From the NCBI GenBank assembly GCA_949358305.1, contig OX442314.1:56119369-56183368 (forward strand): DNA of 64,000 bases, read 5' to 3'. Shown here piece after piece: positions 19,980 through 30,138 of this stretch. The stretch's first letter is position 1, and each line of letters begins with the position of its first letter. The notes below the pieces were generated by a model. It did no database searches and was not told where the DNA came from. It saw nothing but the letters and a program-made list of their open reading frames with translations. This DNA is from Strigamia acuminata. Taxonomy: Eukaryota; Arthropoda; Chilopoda; Geophilomorpha; Linotaeniidae. Both the position numbers and the translations under genes were made by a program.

Positions 19980-22487
19980 TTATTTCTTCAAGTTATCGGC
20001 ATAACTCGGCCTATCTTCCGAACTTGGTTCGTCCAGGTTGGGAGATGCGGTTAATCTCGACGAGTAGTCCGATGGGTCTTCGCTCTCATTTAAGTAGAAA
20101 CATAAGTGACCCGGCGCTTCCAACGGATTCCCCGTTCGTTCGTGGGCCCAAATCGGCGGCAAAAAGGCCGACATCCCCTGATTGGTGTGGTGGATTCTTT
20201 GGGCCTCGGCAATGCTGGTTGGCGCGCGATGAGCTCGGAGTAGTCGTTGATGTTGGATGAAGCGCTCGTCTCCAGGTCCGGCTTCGATAGCGTCCTTCAT
20301 CCAGACATAAAGAGAATAGCCACGGTCTGGAGACTGGAGTAGTTTTGTCTCCGTGTCCTTCGTTAAGGACAGACCCGGGAAGTACATTCTGAGTCTGGCG
20401 GCGATCTGAGGTTCTGCCGTCTTCGGAACCTTCTTGCTCGACTTTGGGAAGAGCATCTTTTTCTTTGGTTCCTTCTTCTTGAGCGGGACTGGTTCGGCCA
20501 GTGGCTCGGAGGGTCTCTTCTCCTTCGGCGGAGGCGGAGGAGGGGGCGTCGAAATTCGAGGCGCCGTAATCTCTACGGCCGGTACGGCCACTGAGGGTGA
20601 CGGGAGCGGCTGTTGCATGGCCGCTCGAACGTTTTGGTAGGAGGCCTCGGGATCCGGGTCCTGGGCCACCATTTGGGCTCGAATTACTGCCGCCGATGGT
20701 ACTAGGCGTGTCCAACTGTCCACGAGGGCTGGCGGGACTTGGAAACCCTCGTGGGCCACCACGATCCAGGCTGCCACAGCAACACGCGCGTTTCGGAAGG
20801 TGGCGGCGGCCAGCAAAATCGACATCAAATCGGTAATGGCAACCACGATCCTCGTATTCCAATTCGGGTGATTCCGATTCTTGTTCTGCGTATATTCGAT
20901 CGAAATTCGCTGAAGGTTTGTAATGACGTTCTGGATCACGTTCTGCTGGTAGGAATCCATTTCGCACAAAAGTGCTCTGGCCTGCTCCACGGTCGTTACG
21001 TCCAGGAATTGTTGCAACGTCACCTCCAAAGGGTTGATTGGAGTCGAGGCCTGGACGACCGCTGGAGCTGGCAACATCGGATTGGGTTCCGTGGGCGTTG
21101 CTGGCTGAGGCGCAGTTCTGACCAGACGTCTCGATTTTTCCGGTTCGGGCTTGTCCCAAACTATCGGAGTTCGTGTCGAGGTCGAAGCTTCGGGGATGAT
21201 TGGGAGAGGTTCGACCTTGGCTGGTCCAAAGCGAGCTTCCCGATGTTTGAGTTGTTCCTTAGAACTCAGTGTCGGCGCGCCGATTATTACTTTCCTGCGA
21301 AAGGCGCTTGGGAGGCTGACGTTGGATGTTATGCTTCCCGTCTTCGAGAGTTCGGGCTTTATGAAGGCACTTGGCGCCGTTTCTAGACTCGAGGCGGTGG
21401 AAGGAGTCGGGCGGTAGATTGGTTTCGGCTGCATTTGCTGGTATTTCATAACTACCGCGAGGAGATCCGCCTGAGTATACATCTTCTTCTGCTCGGGGAC
21501 CTCGTCGATAATCACTTCGTCGTCGATCTTCATCGGTTCGGGACTGTCCCGAATTGATCTGGCGTCTTCGTAGCGTTTCCTATCTCGCTGTCGTATTTCC
21601 TCTTCACGGTACGCCTTCCATGAACGTGCGCGATTTTCTGATCCCCTCTTTCTTCGTTCATCCTGCTGACGGAGGTTCTCTCTTTCGCGTCTGGCTTTCT
21701 CATCACGTTCGCGTAGGAACTCTTTTCGGTGTCTGTTCCACGATTCTTTGTTTTCCTCCCGCCGTCGGAAGTAGTTTCTTCGATAATCGTCCCAATTTTC
21801 TTGGTTCTTATCGCGTCTGCGTTGATCCTCTCGGCGGTCGGGACGTTCGCGTACATTTTCTCTTCTTCGGCTGGTTGACGGGGCGTCCCTGGATTGAAAT
21901 CGCGATGTTTGTGGGATCTCTGTTTTTCCTAGGCGAGAGAAAGCGCTTGGTTTGGCCAGGCGTTTCTTTGTCGCGGGTTTCTTACTCTGTGTGCTGCTGG
22001 AAGTGCTTGGCTTGTCCAGGCATTGTTTCTTCGCTGAGCAGCCTCCTTCGTCGTGCTCGTTGGAGAGACGTTTCTCGGCCTTCTGGCGCTTGCGACCGAA
22101 GAAGCCTAAAAAGTGCAATTGGTGCATCGCTCGCTGCGAGGTGATAAACCCGTGCCTCGGTCTCCAATCTGGGCGGTCGGGTCGGTCGTCTCGGATCTGC
22201 TGGAGCCAAATCTTGATCTCCTCCGTCGAGTAACCGTCCGGCTGTAGGTAATCAAAAATCTCGTCGTGAGCGGTTCGTCTCACCTCTTCGTAGTACGCCA
22301 TATGGATTTCGTGTTTTTCTTCCTCTGTTTCGGCGTCGCGCCATTGTTCGTACACTTCCCATCCCCTTTGATCGTCCGGGAAGGCGGCTCGGATTAGCGG
22401 ATTTGGGATTGGCGCCGGCGGGTCCATATTTCTTGAGATAACTGCTCGTAATGCTGCCTGGTATTGGCGCGGCATGTAGTGGATCAA
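19980..22487 (-). CDS. Large third ORF of a Ty3/gypsy element (env position), 835 aa
   Basis: An intact frame between integrase and 3' LTR. Three regions are seen: an N-terminal helical domain (residues about 1-140, with GYSTEEIKIWLQQIRDDRP); a long charged Arg/Glu-rich and Pro/Ser-rich linker with basic stretches (about 140-500); and a helical region with VAVAAWIVVAHEGFQVPPAL followed by a Pro-rich spacer and a C-terminal domain (YSLYVWMKDA, HQRLLRAHRAP, CFYLNESEDP). No signal peptide, membrane segment, furin site or zinc knuckle, so it is not a typical Env or nucleocapsid. All three conserved blocks recur in the diverged ORF at 61553-64000, which argues for selection. Role unknown. Confidence 0.75.
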   Translation of the reverse strand: MIHYMPRQYQAALRAVISRNMDPPAPIPNPLIRAAFPDDQRGWEVYEQWRDAETEEEKHEIHMAYYEEVRRTAHDEIFDYLQPDGYSTEEIKIWLQQIRDDRPDRPDWRPRHGFITSQRAMHQLHFLGFFGRKRQKAEKRLSNEHDEGGCSAKKQCLDKPSTSSSTQSKKPATKKRLAKPSAFSRLGKTEIPQTSRFQSRDAPSTSRRRENVRERPDRREDQRRRDKNQENWDDYRRNYFRRREENKESWNRHRKEFLRERDEKARRERENLRQQDERRKRGSENRARSWKAYREEEIRQRDRKRYEDARSIRDSPEPMKIDDEVIIDEVPEQKKMYTQADLLAVVMKYQQMQPKPIYRPTPSTASSLETAPSAFIKPELSKTGSITSNVSLPSAFRRKVIIGAPTLSSKEQLKHREARFGPAKVEPLPIIPEASTSTRTPIVWDKPEPEKSRRLVRTAPQPATPTEPNPMLPAPAVVQASTPINPLEVTLQQFLDVTTVEQARALLCEMDSYQQNVIQNVITNLQRISIEYTQNKNRNHPNWNTRIVVAITDLMSILLAAATFRNARVAVAAWIVVAHEGFQVPPALVDSWTRLVPSAAVIRAQMVAQDPDPEASYQNVRAAMQQPLPSPSVAVPAVEITAPRISTPPPPPPPKEKRPSEPLAEPVPLKKKEPKKKMLFPKSSKKVPKTAEPQIAARLRMYFPGLSLTKDTETKLLQSPDRGYSLYVWMKDAIEAGPGDERFIQHQRLLRAHRAPTSIAEAQRIHHTNQGMSAFLPPIWAHERTGNPLEAPGHLCFYLNESEDPSDYSSRLTASPNLDEPSSEDRPSYADNLKK

Positions 22488-22659
22488 CGTTTGCTGGCTG
22501 GACCAGTAGCGGCTGATCGCACGAGACAGTAAGAGGCGAATTTTCCATGGTTCGAAGTCGACTGATTCTTCAAGCGCTTGTCGGAACAGTATGGGGATGA
22601 CTTAACGCCATAAGCTGCCGGCTGAGACTCGCTTCGGGTCGATTTGTCCCCACGTAGTG

Positions 22660-23089
22660 CGATATCCGTCCTAAATATTAAAATATCAAGGAATATATTA
22701 GAAGCGTTGATTAATTTGTCATATTTGTAGAGATGATTTCGTCTGACACAAGATGGCGCCATGGTCGGCCATGTGCTTTTCGACCACGTGTCGCGAAGTT
22801 ACTTTTTTCTTTCGACATTTGTTTAATTTTGACAATTTGTCATTTAACGTTAAGTTATTTCTTCGTTCGTGGTCAGTCCACAAACTTATTTCGTATTTTT
22901 AATTATCGATAATTGAATTTTTTCTATTTTTTTACTTACGTCGGGTTGGGCATCGGGTTCATTGGGTTCGTCCCAATTTCCCTCTTCGTTGTTTACGATT
23001 ATTTGTAATAAATCCACTTGATCTTCTTCGTCATCTTCGGAAGCGTTGTTTAGTGCTCGTTCAATTTCTTTCTTCCAATCATTTCTCAT
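22660..23089 (-). CDS. Putative small spliced leader exon between integrase and ORF3
   Basis: A frame starts MRNDWKKEIERALNNASEDD at 23089, is very acidic, and ends at an excellent donor GTAAGT (about 22940). The acceptor ATATTTAG at about 22676 would join it to 22 more codons and a stop. This could be a subgenomic leader for ORF3 or a small accessory protein. Supported only by splice-site quality. Confidence 0.3.
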
Positions 23090-23303
23090 TTTTCGGAAAT
23101 TACTTTTGATTTTTACGGCGGCTTCGTTGTGGTCGTCGCTTAGCCGGAGATGATAGTGATAAATGTGGGTCGGGTTTAGAGGTTAACTATTAGTCTCATG
23201 TCATCTTTGATTGGTTTGGCCAATTAAGACGCATTGTGGGACGTAACAGGTATCCCCCCTGTGGTTGTTTTTATCGATTGTTTGAGACAATGGCCGGAGT
23301 CGC

Positions 23304-24812
23304 TTATTGTTTTCCAACGAGTTTCCCGTCTTTTATGAACGGGTTTGGCTTGTGTCGGCGCATACCGTATATTTTATCAGGTTTGGGGATTCCTGTAGTC
23401 TTATTTTTGTTTGATTGCTTTCCTTTTTTAGGAGATTCTTCGACTATTTCCTCCCTCTCCGAAATCTCATCCGGGGCGTCGGCCGTTTCGTGTAACTCGT
23501 CTTGAACTAAACTGGACGGGCCAGTTTGTTCATCTAAAAACATGTCGCGAATAATCGGATTTTGTGCTGGTTTCGTTTGATATTCTGTCCAAGCTTCTTG
23601 AGGAAACTCAGGTAAGTATGGAGTTAATTCTCGGGCGTTGATCCATCTAAAATTAACGTTGTCTGCCAATCTTTTTAGTTTGAATGCGTTTCCGCCGTGA
23701 GCTTCGAGTATGACGTACGGGCCGTCGCGTTTGTCTGCTAGGCCTGCGTGGATTCCCTTATCGGCGCTGGACTGAATATGTGTGTCCTTCCAGACGAGGT
23801 CATTGACTTTAAAATTGCAGAAGGGCCGATCCTTTCTAGCAATGTTAATACGATCTCTCATGTCGAATATGTGGGACATCATGTGCTGATACGTGGCCGA
23901 GATTATTTGTTCCAATCTATCGACGTAAATATGTGGCTTCTCGGGATCGACCTCCAGTATTTTTTCCGGTATTCGTGGGTCCCAGGGTACTCTGAGTTCC
24001 CGAGCGAAGTTCAGGAACGCAGGAGAAAATTTGCGGTTCCTTGAGATCGTCGTGCGGATGCTGAAGGCAATTTCACGAAGATATTCGTCCCAGCTGGAGT
24101 GAACATCGGTGAAAATTGCTAGCGCATATTTTATATCACGATTTAACCTTTCGACGGGATTGGCCCGTGGATTATAGGTTGATGTATATGATGTCTCGAT
24201 GTCGAATTTCTTACAGAAGTCTTTATACAAATTTGACGCAAACTGTGGTCCATTATCGGAAATTAGTTTCCGAGGGAATCCGAAATGAAGCGCCACTTCG
24301 TACAAACATCGAATGATTTTCTGCTTAGTTGGTCTCTCCATTGGAAAGAGCTCGGGCCATCCAGTCGCGACATCCATGATTACTAATATATATTTGTTTT
24401 TATTGGATGACGTGGGTTTTGGGCCCATTAAATCCACGCTCCAGCAATCAAAAGGTGCGAAGGGGCCGAGTGAGATTCTCTCGTAATTCTTAGGCGTCCT
24501 AGGTTTGCACGCTTGGCATCTGAGGCAGTGGTGAATGAAACGAACAATATCTCGGGTTATTTTTGGCCAAAAATAAAGTTGATTTGCTCGGTAGATCGTT
24601 CTGGCCACTCCAGAATGTCCGGCGAGCGGGTGTCCGTGGACCATCCACAGGAACCTCGTCAGCAGACTCCTGGGTATGACGACTTTCATCGAAGTTCCTG
24701 TCTCCGTCAGATCATCGCGGAAATTCGGGTGGTGTTTCAGTGGAAGTCCATCCTCGATTAAGTACGTGGAAGCCTCTCTCTCGAATTCCTCGTGTTGTAT
24801 TTCGTCGGCCAT
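23304..24812 (-). CDS. Ty3/gypsy integrase, catalytically intact
   Basis: Start chosen at ATG 24812 (MADEIQHEEFEREAS), which has a good AATAATGG context. The H2C2 zinc domain is present (HGHPLAGHSG, then HHCLRCQAC) and is preceded by the tether VVIPRSLLTRFLW. The catalytic core keeps all acids: VDLMGP, DNGPQF and NPRANPVERLNRD. A GPY/F-type module follows (DGPYVILEAHGGNAFKL), then an acidic/basic tail of about 110 residues. Length is about 502 aa. Protease, reverse transcriptase and RNase H, normally fused upstream, are missing. Instead a tRNA-Phe primer site and LTR lie less than 100 bp upstream. Confidence 0.88.
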   Translation of the reverse strand: MADEIQHEEFEREASTYLIEDGLPLKHHPNFRDDLTETGTSMKVVIPRSLLTRFLWMVHGHPLAGHSGVARTIYRANQLYFWPKITRDIVRFIHHCLRCQACKPRTPKNYERISLGPFAPFDCWSVDLMGPKPTSSNKNKYILVIMDVATGWPELFPMERPTKQKIIRCLYEVALHFGFPRKLISDNGPQFASNLYKDFCKKFDIETSYTSTYNPRANPVERLNRDIKYALAIFTDVHSSWDEYLREIAFSIRTTISRNRKFSPAFLNFARELRVPWDPRIPEKILEVDPEKPHIYVDRLEQIISATYQHMMSHIFDMRDRINIARKDRPFCNFKVNDLVWKDTHIQSSADKGIHAGLADKRDGPYVILEAHGGNAFKLKRLADNVNFRWINARELTPYLPEFPQEAWTEYQTKPAQNPIIRDMFLDEQTGPSSLVQDELHETADAPDEISEREEIVEESPKKGKQSNKNKTTGIPKPDKIYGMRRHKPNPFIKDGKLVGKQ

Positions 24813-24883
24813 TATTACGTTCAAAACAAATTTCAACACTCACGTTCTTGACACAAATTTTTCAGGTCCGGGTTAAATTAATT

Positions 24884-24901
24884 TCCCGGGTTTCGGCACC
24901 A
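24884..24901 (-). other. Primer-binding site, tRNA-Phe type
   Basis: TGGTGCCGAAACCCGGGA on the minus strand is complementary to the 3' end of animal tRNA-Phe (ending TCCCGGGTTTCGGCACCA). It begins directly at the LTR end. Confidence 0.8.
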
Positions 24902-25380
24902 TGTGAAAATCCCAAATTATAAATGTTGAAAGTTCTCTTTTTGATGTAAATTCAGTTGGTTCAGGTTTCGGAAATTTCTAAGTTCTTTTTCAGTGTGTGA
25001 ATACAAAATAAATTCTAACTGCTCAGCAAGAGCAGCTCTGCTTGGTTAAAGTGAAAATGTTGTACTGTTTATTCTCGTTGGAAAACGATGTTAAATACAC
25101 AAAATTAGTTCTTGGAAACAAGAACAAAAATACACAGTAATTAGTTCTCAGAAAATGAGAACAAAAGTTTAAAAAGGTCACAGACCCAAAACCATACAAA
25201 AACGTCACCACATCTGGTGTAACTTAAAAGATAACAAAGACTCGGGTTTTTCCTTCAAAATTTCGCAGAAGGCAATTAAAAACAGATTATAACAAAAATC
25301 CAAATATTCCCAACACCAATTTAACAGAAATTCAATAATAAATCAAAATCAATTATTTTAATAAAACACTAGTTTTCACA
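24902..25380 (-). mobile_element. 5' LTR with tRNA-Phe primer site, 479 bp
   Basis: Ends form a perfect 8-bp inverted repeat, TGTGAAAA and TTTTCACA. The sequence does not resemble the LTR at 19153-19782, so the two ends of this block come from different families. It contains four hairpins: CTGCTC/GAGCAG at about 25020-25036, CGTT/AACG near 25066-25080, GTTCTTG/CAAGAAC around GAAA at about 25109-25127, and GTTCTCA/TGAGAAC at about 25143-25162. It ends 45 bp from the LRR gene stop. Confidence 0.75.
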
Positions 25381-25424
25381 CAAAATATAAAAATTTGATT
25401 GTATAATGTGCTGAATAATTGCAT

Positions 25425-26920
25425 TTATTCGATTTTATCTATAAATTGCACATCCAGCGTTTGATCCCTCACAAACCGTTCGATCTTACAACGCTGGCGC
25501 ATTCCTATCTGTCGGCAGTTGACGATCCTAACAAACCGCAACGGATTCTCCGCGCCCAAAATCCGCAGCAGAGAACACACACTAATCCCATCGCACATCC
25601 GAAAAATCACTTCCCTCAACTCCTTCAAAGGATTCCTCTCCACGAAATCCGCAATCACTCCGTCGTTCAACACGTCGCATCCGAAAACAAACAACTTCTG
25701 CAAACGCGCACAATTCTCCAACAACATCCGCAAACACGACCCGGGAATCGCAGTAGCCCCGACCACCGGCGACACCGAAACATGCAGTTCGGCCAAACAT
25801 TTAAACGCGCCGCTGCAGTCGCCGCAGTCGGATAAATAACCGCATCGGAAGAGTTTCAACACGCGCAACACCGGAAGAACTCGCCCAATGGCCGCCAGGT
25901 CGACGGACTGAACGTTTCCGAGCACCAATCGGGTTAAACGACACGGAGACGAACTCACCAACGCCGTGATCAATTCAAAACGGACGATCCCCGATTCGGC
26001 GAACAAGTCGATTCCGCACAAACCGGGGAAGGTTTTCGCGAGCGTTTTCCGATCGTCGATCGTCTCGATGTTCCCGCAGTCGAAGTGCTCGACCGTTGGA
26101 AACGTTTGGGCGTTCAACACGAGCGAGCGTAACACGGCAAACACGTATCGACAGAAGCCGCGGTTACGGCATTTGAAGCGTTTTAAGAACGGGAGGTTCG
26201 AAAGGGCTATCAAACTCGCTTTTTCGCTGATTTTCGTGTCCGAAATGTCCAATTTCTCGATTTTCGTCTTTTTCGGCTGCCCGAATTTGCAGTAATCGAC
26301 GCACAAGTTGCGGATTCCGGCGTCGGTGATTCGCCGACACCTGGATACGTTTAGGTCGCGCAGTTGGGTGCAGTTGCTGCCGATCGTCGTGAGGACCGAA
26401 TCGCAACACGACGTGCCGCGCAAGTCGACGGTCACGACCCCGGTGATGGTACGGAATAATTTCATCCAGGTTGCGGTTGGAACGTAGTCGGCGTCTGCGA
26501 TTTTTAAGCTTCGGAGGTTCTAATAAATTTGATTTTCGTTAATAAAATTGATCGGTTTATACATTGAGGGTTTTTTTTACCTTGCAAACGTCGGTTAGTC
26601 GGTGTAGAATGCAGCAATCGTAGGGGATTTCTTTCGGATTGGTCTTGAAATACAATTCCATCTCGCATTTTCGGCTGTTGGCGAAGATTTTCGACGGCGC
26701 TTCGGTGAATCGGAAATCTAAGAAATTTCTGTCGTTGTAAAATCCCTCGATTAATGTCGGAGCTGCGAATTAATTGAGAAATTAAAAATTTGATTTTGTT
26801 TTTTTAAAATGAATTTAAAAATGTACGTAGTTGGGCAATTTCGTCTTGGAGTTGGTCGAAGCGTTGGGCCATTGTTTTGTGACACAAATATTTGAGGGAA
26901 AGGGATTTGCTGACCGGCAT
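25425..26920 (-). CDS. LRR protein with N-terminal BC-box and Cul2-box, ZYG11/ZER1-like substrate receptor
   Basis: Three exons: 26920-26827, 26762-26581 and 26519-25425. They join in frame to 456 aa; the second intron has canonical sites, while the first donor is GTACAT. Residues about 7-16 (SLKYLCHKTM) fit the elongin BC-box pattern (S/T)LxxxCxxx(hydrophobic). LPPTLIEGF, created by the first splice, fits the Cul2 box. The rest is a cysteine-containing LRR array of the AMN1/ZYG11 type (LRDLNVSRCRRITDAGIRNL; LQKLFVFGCDVLNDGVIADF). Members of this class present substrates to Cul2-elongin BC ubiquitin ligases. The box assignment is inference from pattern. An F-box protein is the main alternative, but no F-box is visible. 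Confidence 0.7.
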
Positions 26921-27691
26921 TTCTTCACGATTTAGGATCAAGGTAGAAAGTTTACAGGTGTGCTGAGTGGTGACTACTGAATGTGAATGTGTTGTAGAGC
27001 TTATGTAGAGAAAACCACCGCGTTGGACGTACGTTGGACGTGCACTAAACATGCAGAATGCTACTTTACGACGTTTGTGCAATATTATAGTGCAAAAAAT
27101 TCGAAAGTACGGTATTTTTTTTTTAAAATATATTTTACATAAATGTAAATGTTGTGGTGACCTCAAATATTTCTATTTGAGTGCGCACCATATTTCCAAA
27201 TTGTCTTTTAAACATATTCAACAAGCCTATATGTTTTATTTCAATGTAAATTGAAATAAAACATACATTAATAAAATATAAAACAAGACACAATATTACC
27301 CAAATAATATTGTGTTTTGCAGCAAGTTTTGGCCCAGCAACAGCGTCAACCAATCGCGCTGCAGCGTGCATTGCTTTGATGATGCTGCTAGGCGTGTGCC
27401 TGGGCGGAGCATCCCTTCCCCTCGCGCGTGCCCGGCTCAATTGTTGCACACGACCCGAAGGCGGCCGTGTGTGATCTATGTGCAACTCGTCATCTGCGCA
27501 GCTTTTCTGAGCAGATTTAGGAATGAGCCAAACGGTTTTGGCCCACTCTTCCCGCACTCTTGATTCCACCTCCAAACTGTTCACAACCGTGTCAAACTTC
27601 TGCCAAAACTGCAAAGTGTGATCTGTGATTCTTGGACGAATTGAGTTTCATCGCTGGTCTGTACCCACTGTACGGAATAGCAACTTTCTAG

Positions 27692-27941
27692 CTTGAATTA
27701 CTACACGTAATTTAAGCCATTTCTGTGTGGAACTAACATCGAGTTTACTCTGTTAGTTTGAAGGCTTTGTGTCGAGTTTAACTCCACAAAGCGATTTGTG
27801 TAAAGACCGATTGTTACGTCGAGCTTGCTCCGTAATAATCGAACCGCTGTGTGTGAGACGTATTCTCGTGTTGAGCTTGCTCCGCGAGGATTTTAGAATA
27901 TTTAGAGGCGTATTTTAGCGTTGAGTTTACTCCGCTAAAAT
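27692..27941 (+). repeat. Array of six hairpins, five with the constant loop TYGAGYTTRCTC
   Basis: Hairpins lie at 27692-27716, 27731-27758, 27764-27792, 27808-27841, 27864-27890 and 27912-27941. In the last five the apex is TCGAGTTTACTC or TTGAGCTTGCTC (one with an extra A). It can itself fold as GAG/CTC with a four-base loop and a two-base bulge. The flanking stems differ completely yet pair: AACTAACA/TGTTAGTT, GCTTTGTG/CACAAAGC, CGATTGTTACG/CGTAATAATCG, TCTCGTG/CGCGAGGA, ATTTTAGCG/CGCTAAAAT. Probably part of an unrecognised LTR or leader; no coding potential. Confidence 0.85.
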
Positions 27942-28206
27942 CCCGCGCTCATACGACGCCGTCGACGCCATTTTGGAGCCAACGGTCAACTGTGAGTGTC
28001 CAAGTACAAAGAGAAGCCAGATCGACCCAGTCATTACATTATTATTATTATTTCCCCTTTGCATACATCAAGTGTATTTAGAACGATTAAAACAATCTAA
28101 TTTTTCCTTTTACTCTCCGTGTAAAAATCATTCCCCTAGACAACCATTTAGCCACAGAGTAGAAGTCCTGTACGGCATCTCACCGACGATTGCTTGTTAA
28201 ATTTAC

Positions 28207-28790
28207 ATAATTTAATAAGTAAAAACCCGGATCGCCGCAATGTGTATGTAAATGCATAAGAATTAACAAAAATCATGTAAATCCTTGGAAAAAACAATCA
28301 AAAACCCCATAAATCTTAATAAAACGAGCACTTAAATTCTTATAAATTTAAGCAAAATTCATAGATAGTGTTAACCTTATTTATGGATGGCTGTTGATTA
28401 TGTTAATTTGGAAAAGAGAACAGATTGGCGTGTGTCATGTACTCATGTTCATTTCATTTACACATAGAGTGAGTGTAGTGTTGCAGTCTGCCACAGGGTG
28501 GCGCTGTAACCAATGGGAAATCCATTTTGTCTGACATGTACTTGAGTGAATAAAGCGCCAGTTGAGAACCAGTCATCATGGAGTGAGCATCGAATTATTA
28601 CACTGAGGTTCATACAGTTGGCGAATCTTATTGTCGGTACTTTTTTTGTGAATGTGTGATGCAACATAATACAAATACCAAATGACTTGAGGTAGTGAGA
28701 TTACGGATAGACCAAGGCACAGGCCCAGATTGCCTCCTAAATCTGATAGTAAGGCAATGACATCATAAGTGTACCGATCTTCATATACAG
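28207..28790. other. No gene recognised
   Basis: AT-rich sequence; one CTCF-like site at 28491. The short minus-strand frames carry no motif. Confidence 0.4.
28491..28506 (+). promoter_or_regulatory. CTCF-like motif, strong match
   Basis: CCACAGGGTGGCGCTG matches the full vertebrate-style core CCASYAGRKGGCGC at nearly every position. Confidence 0.45.
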
Positions 28791-28792
28791 GG

Positions 28793-29350
28793 TGGTTCAG
28801 AAAGTCTGGTTCACAGTAAATAATTCCCAAACCGTTTTAGATGTTGATTTAGCAAAATGATTGTAATACCATGTTCGCACCAGAAAGTTTGGGCTAGCCC
28901 AAAGTTTAAATCTAGTTCTGGCCTGATGTTGGCTTAAAAAGTTCAGGCTAGAGCGTTCGCACCAAAAAGCAAAAAGCCACATATCTAGGCTAGCATGCAG
29001 CCAATAGACAATCAACTGACCAGGTTACGCATGGAATTGTGGGAAGTGACCTTGACAGTTATCTAGTTCTTTGACAATTATCTAGTTCACACAACTGGAT
29101 TAGAATTATCTAGTTTAAACATTTTTAAACTAGATAATTTTGGGCCAGATGCGTTCGCACCAAGAAAAAGAACTAGATTTAAACTTTGGGCTAGCCCAAA
29201 CATTCTGGTGCGAACAAGGTATAAGGGTAGTAGTTTGGGGGAAATCCAATTATGACATCCAAATTGACCTCAGAGGTCATCTTCAAGGTCATCCATATTG
29301 TAACTCGAGAACCGTGACAGATAGAGAAAAAAAAGTGAATTAGAAAGTTG
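28793..29350. mobile_element. Mariner-like remnant with a nested inverted-repeat element
   Basis: TACAGGGTGGTTCAGAAAGT at 28793 resembles mariner ends. Inside it, 28868-29222 is a MITE with inverted ends of about 50 bp (TACCATGTTCGCACCAG against CTGGTGCGAACAAGGTA). A 15-bp perfect hairpin (ATTATCTAGTTTAAA) is centred near 29121. No transposase frame. Confidence 0.7.
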
Positions 29351-29819
29351 TAGAGGACCATCTAATTAGTCTAGAACTGTTCTTTAAAAAATTATCTCTT
29401 CCTGTAATCGTAATTGCCAAAATGCACGCAAGGGTAAGTAACATTAAAATAATTACCACTTGTGATAGTTGGGTTTTTAATTCTCCGGTTATAGCTCTCA
29501 ATTGTTAGATAGTTAGTTAGTTAGTTAGTTAGGTATCAAAGAAATCGTAGAGTTTCATGTTTAAATCACACACTCTGGCAAAAATCGAAACAGTTTCCAC
29601 GCAAAATGAACTGCCAAAAATACAGGCTGAATACTAATTTCCGATTATGATCATGATCAGCATCCCTATTGGAAGTTGCGCTCTGCACGTAAGCAGATCG
29701 TGTAGGTGCTATGCAGCAAAGCTATGGCGGGTGCATGCTATAATTTGTCAATGATGAATTTATTAATTCATTAAATAAATTTAAAATAAAAGTTATTTAA
29801 AATTCGTACATAATCTTCA

Positions 29820-30060
29820 CAGAATTTCTCTGGAAATAACACACAGATATTTCCAAAGATTTTTTCTGGAAATAACACACAAATATTTCCAAAGCTTTTT
29901 TCTAGAAATAACCATATGTTATTCCCAGAGAAATTAATTCTCTGGGTTTAACCACTCGGTTTTCAAAATTATTCCTGTACGACGGTTCAAGCAGCACTGC
30001 TGTGGTTTTTCTCAAACCAATCAATACGAGGGGAAAACGTAGTACGTCTGGTTGACGTAT
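29820..30060 (+). repeat. Hairpin array with GGAAATA stems, upstream of MED17
   Basis: GGAAATA/TATTTCC with loop ACACACARA occurs at 29832-29854 and 29868-29890. AATAAC/GTTATT (about 29907-29923) and CCCAGAGAA/TTCTCTGGG (29924-29946) follow, then GGTTT/AAACC and TACGTC/GACGTA further on. It ends about 80 bp before the MED17 start and may influence its promoter. Probably an LTR remnant. Confidence 0.75.
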
Positions 30061-30138
30061 TCGCAAAACCGCCTACTTAAACATGCCCAAATAATCTTTC
30101 AGACCCTTAGTGACTTCTATATTTTGGTTGTGGACAAG

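Noticed and set aside
20086-21159. A second long frame overlapping ORF3
   Set aside because: Same strand, different frame, Gly/Arg/Ser-rich low-complexity sequence, no counterpart at the matching place of 61553-64000.
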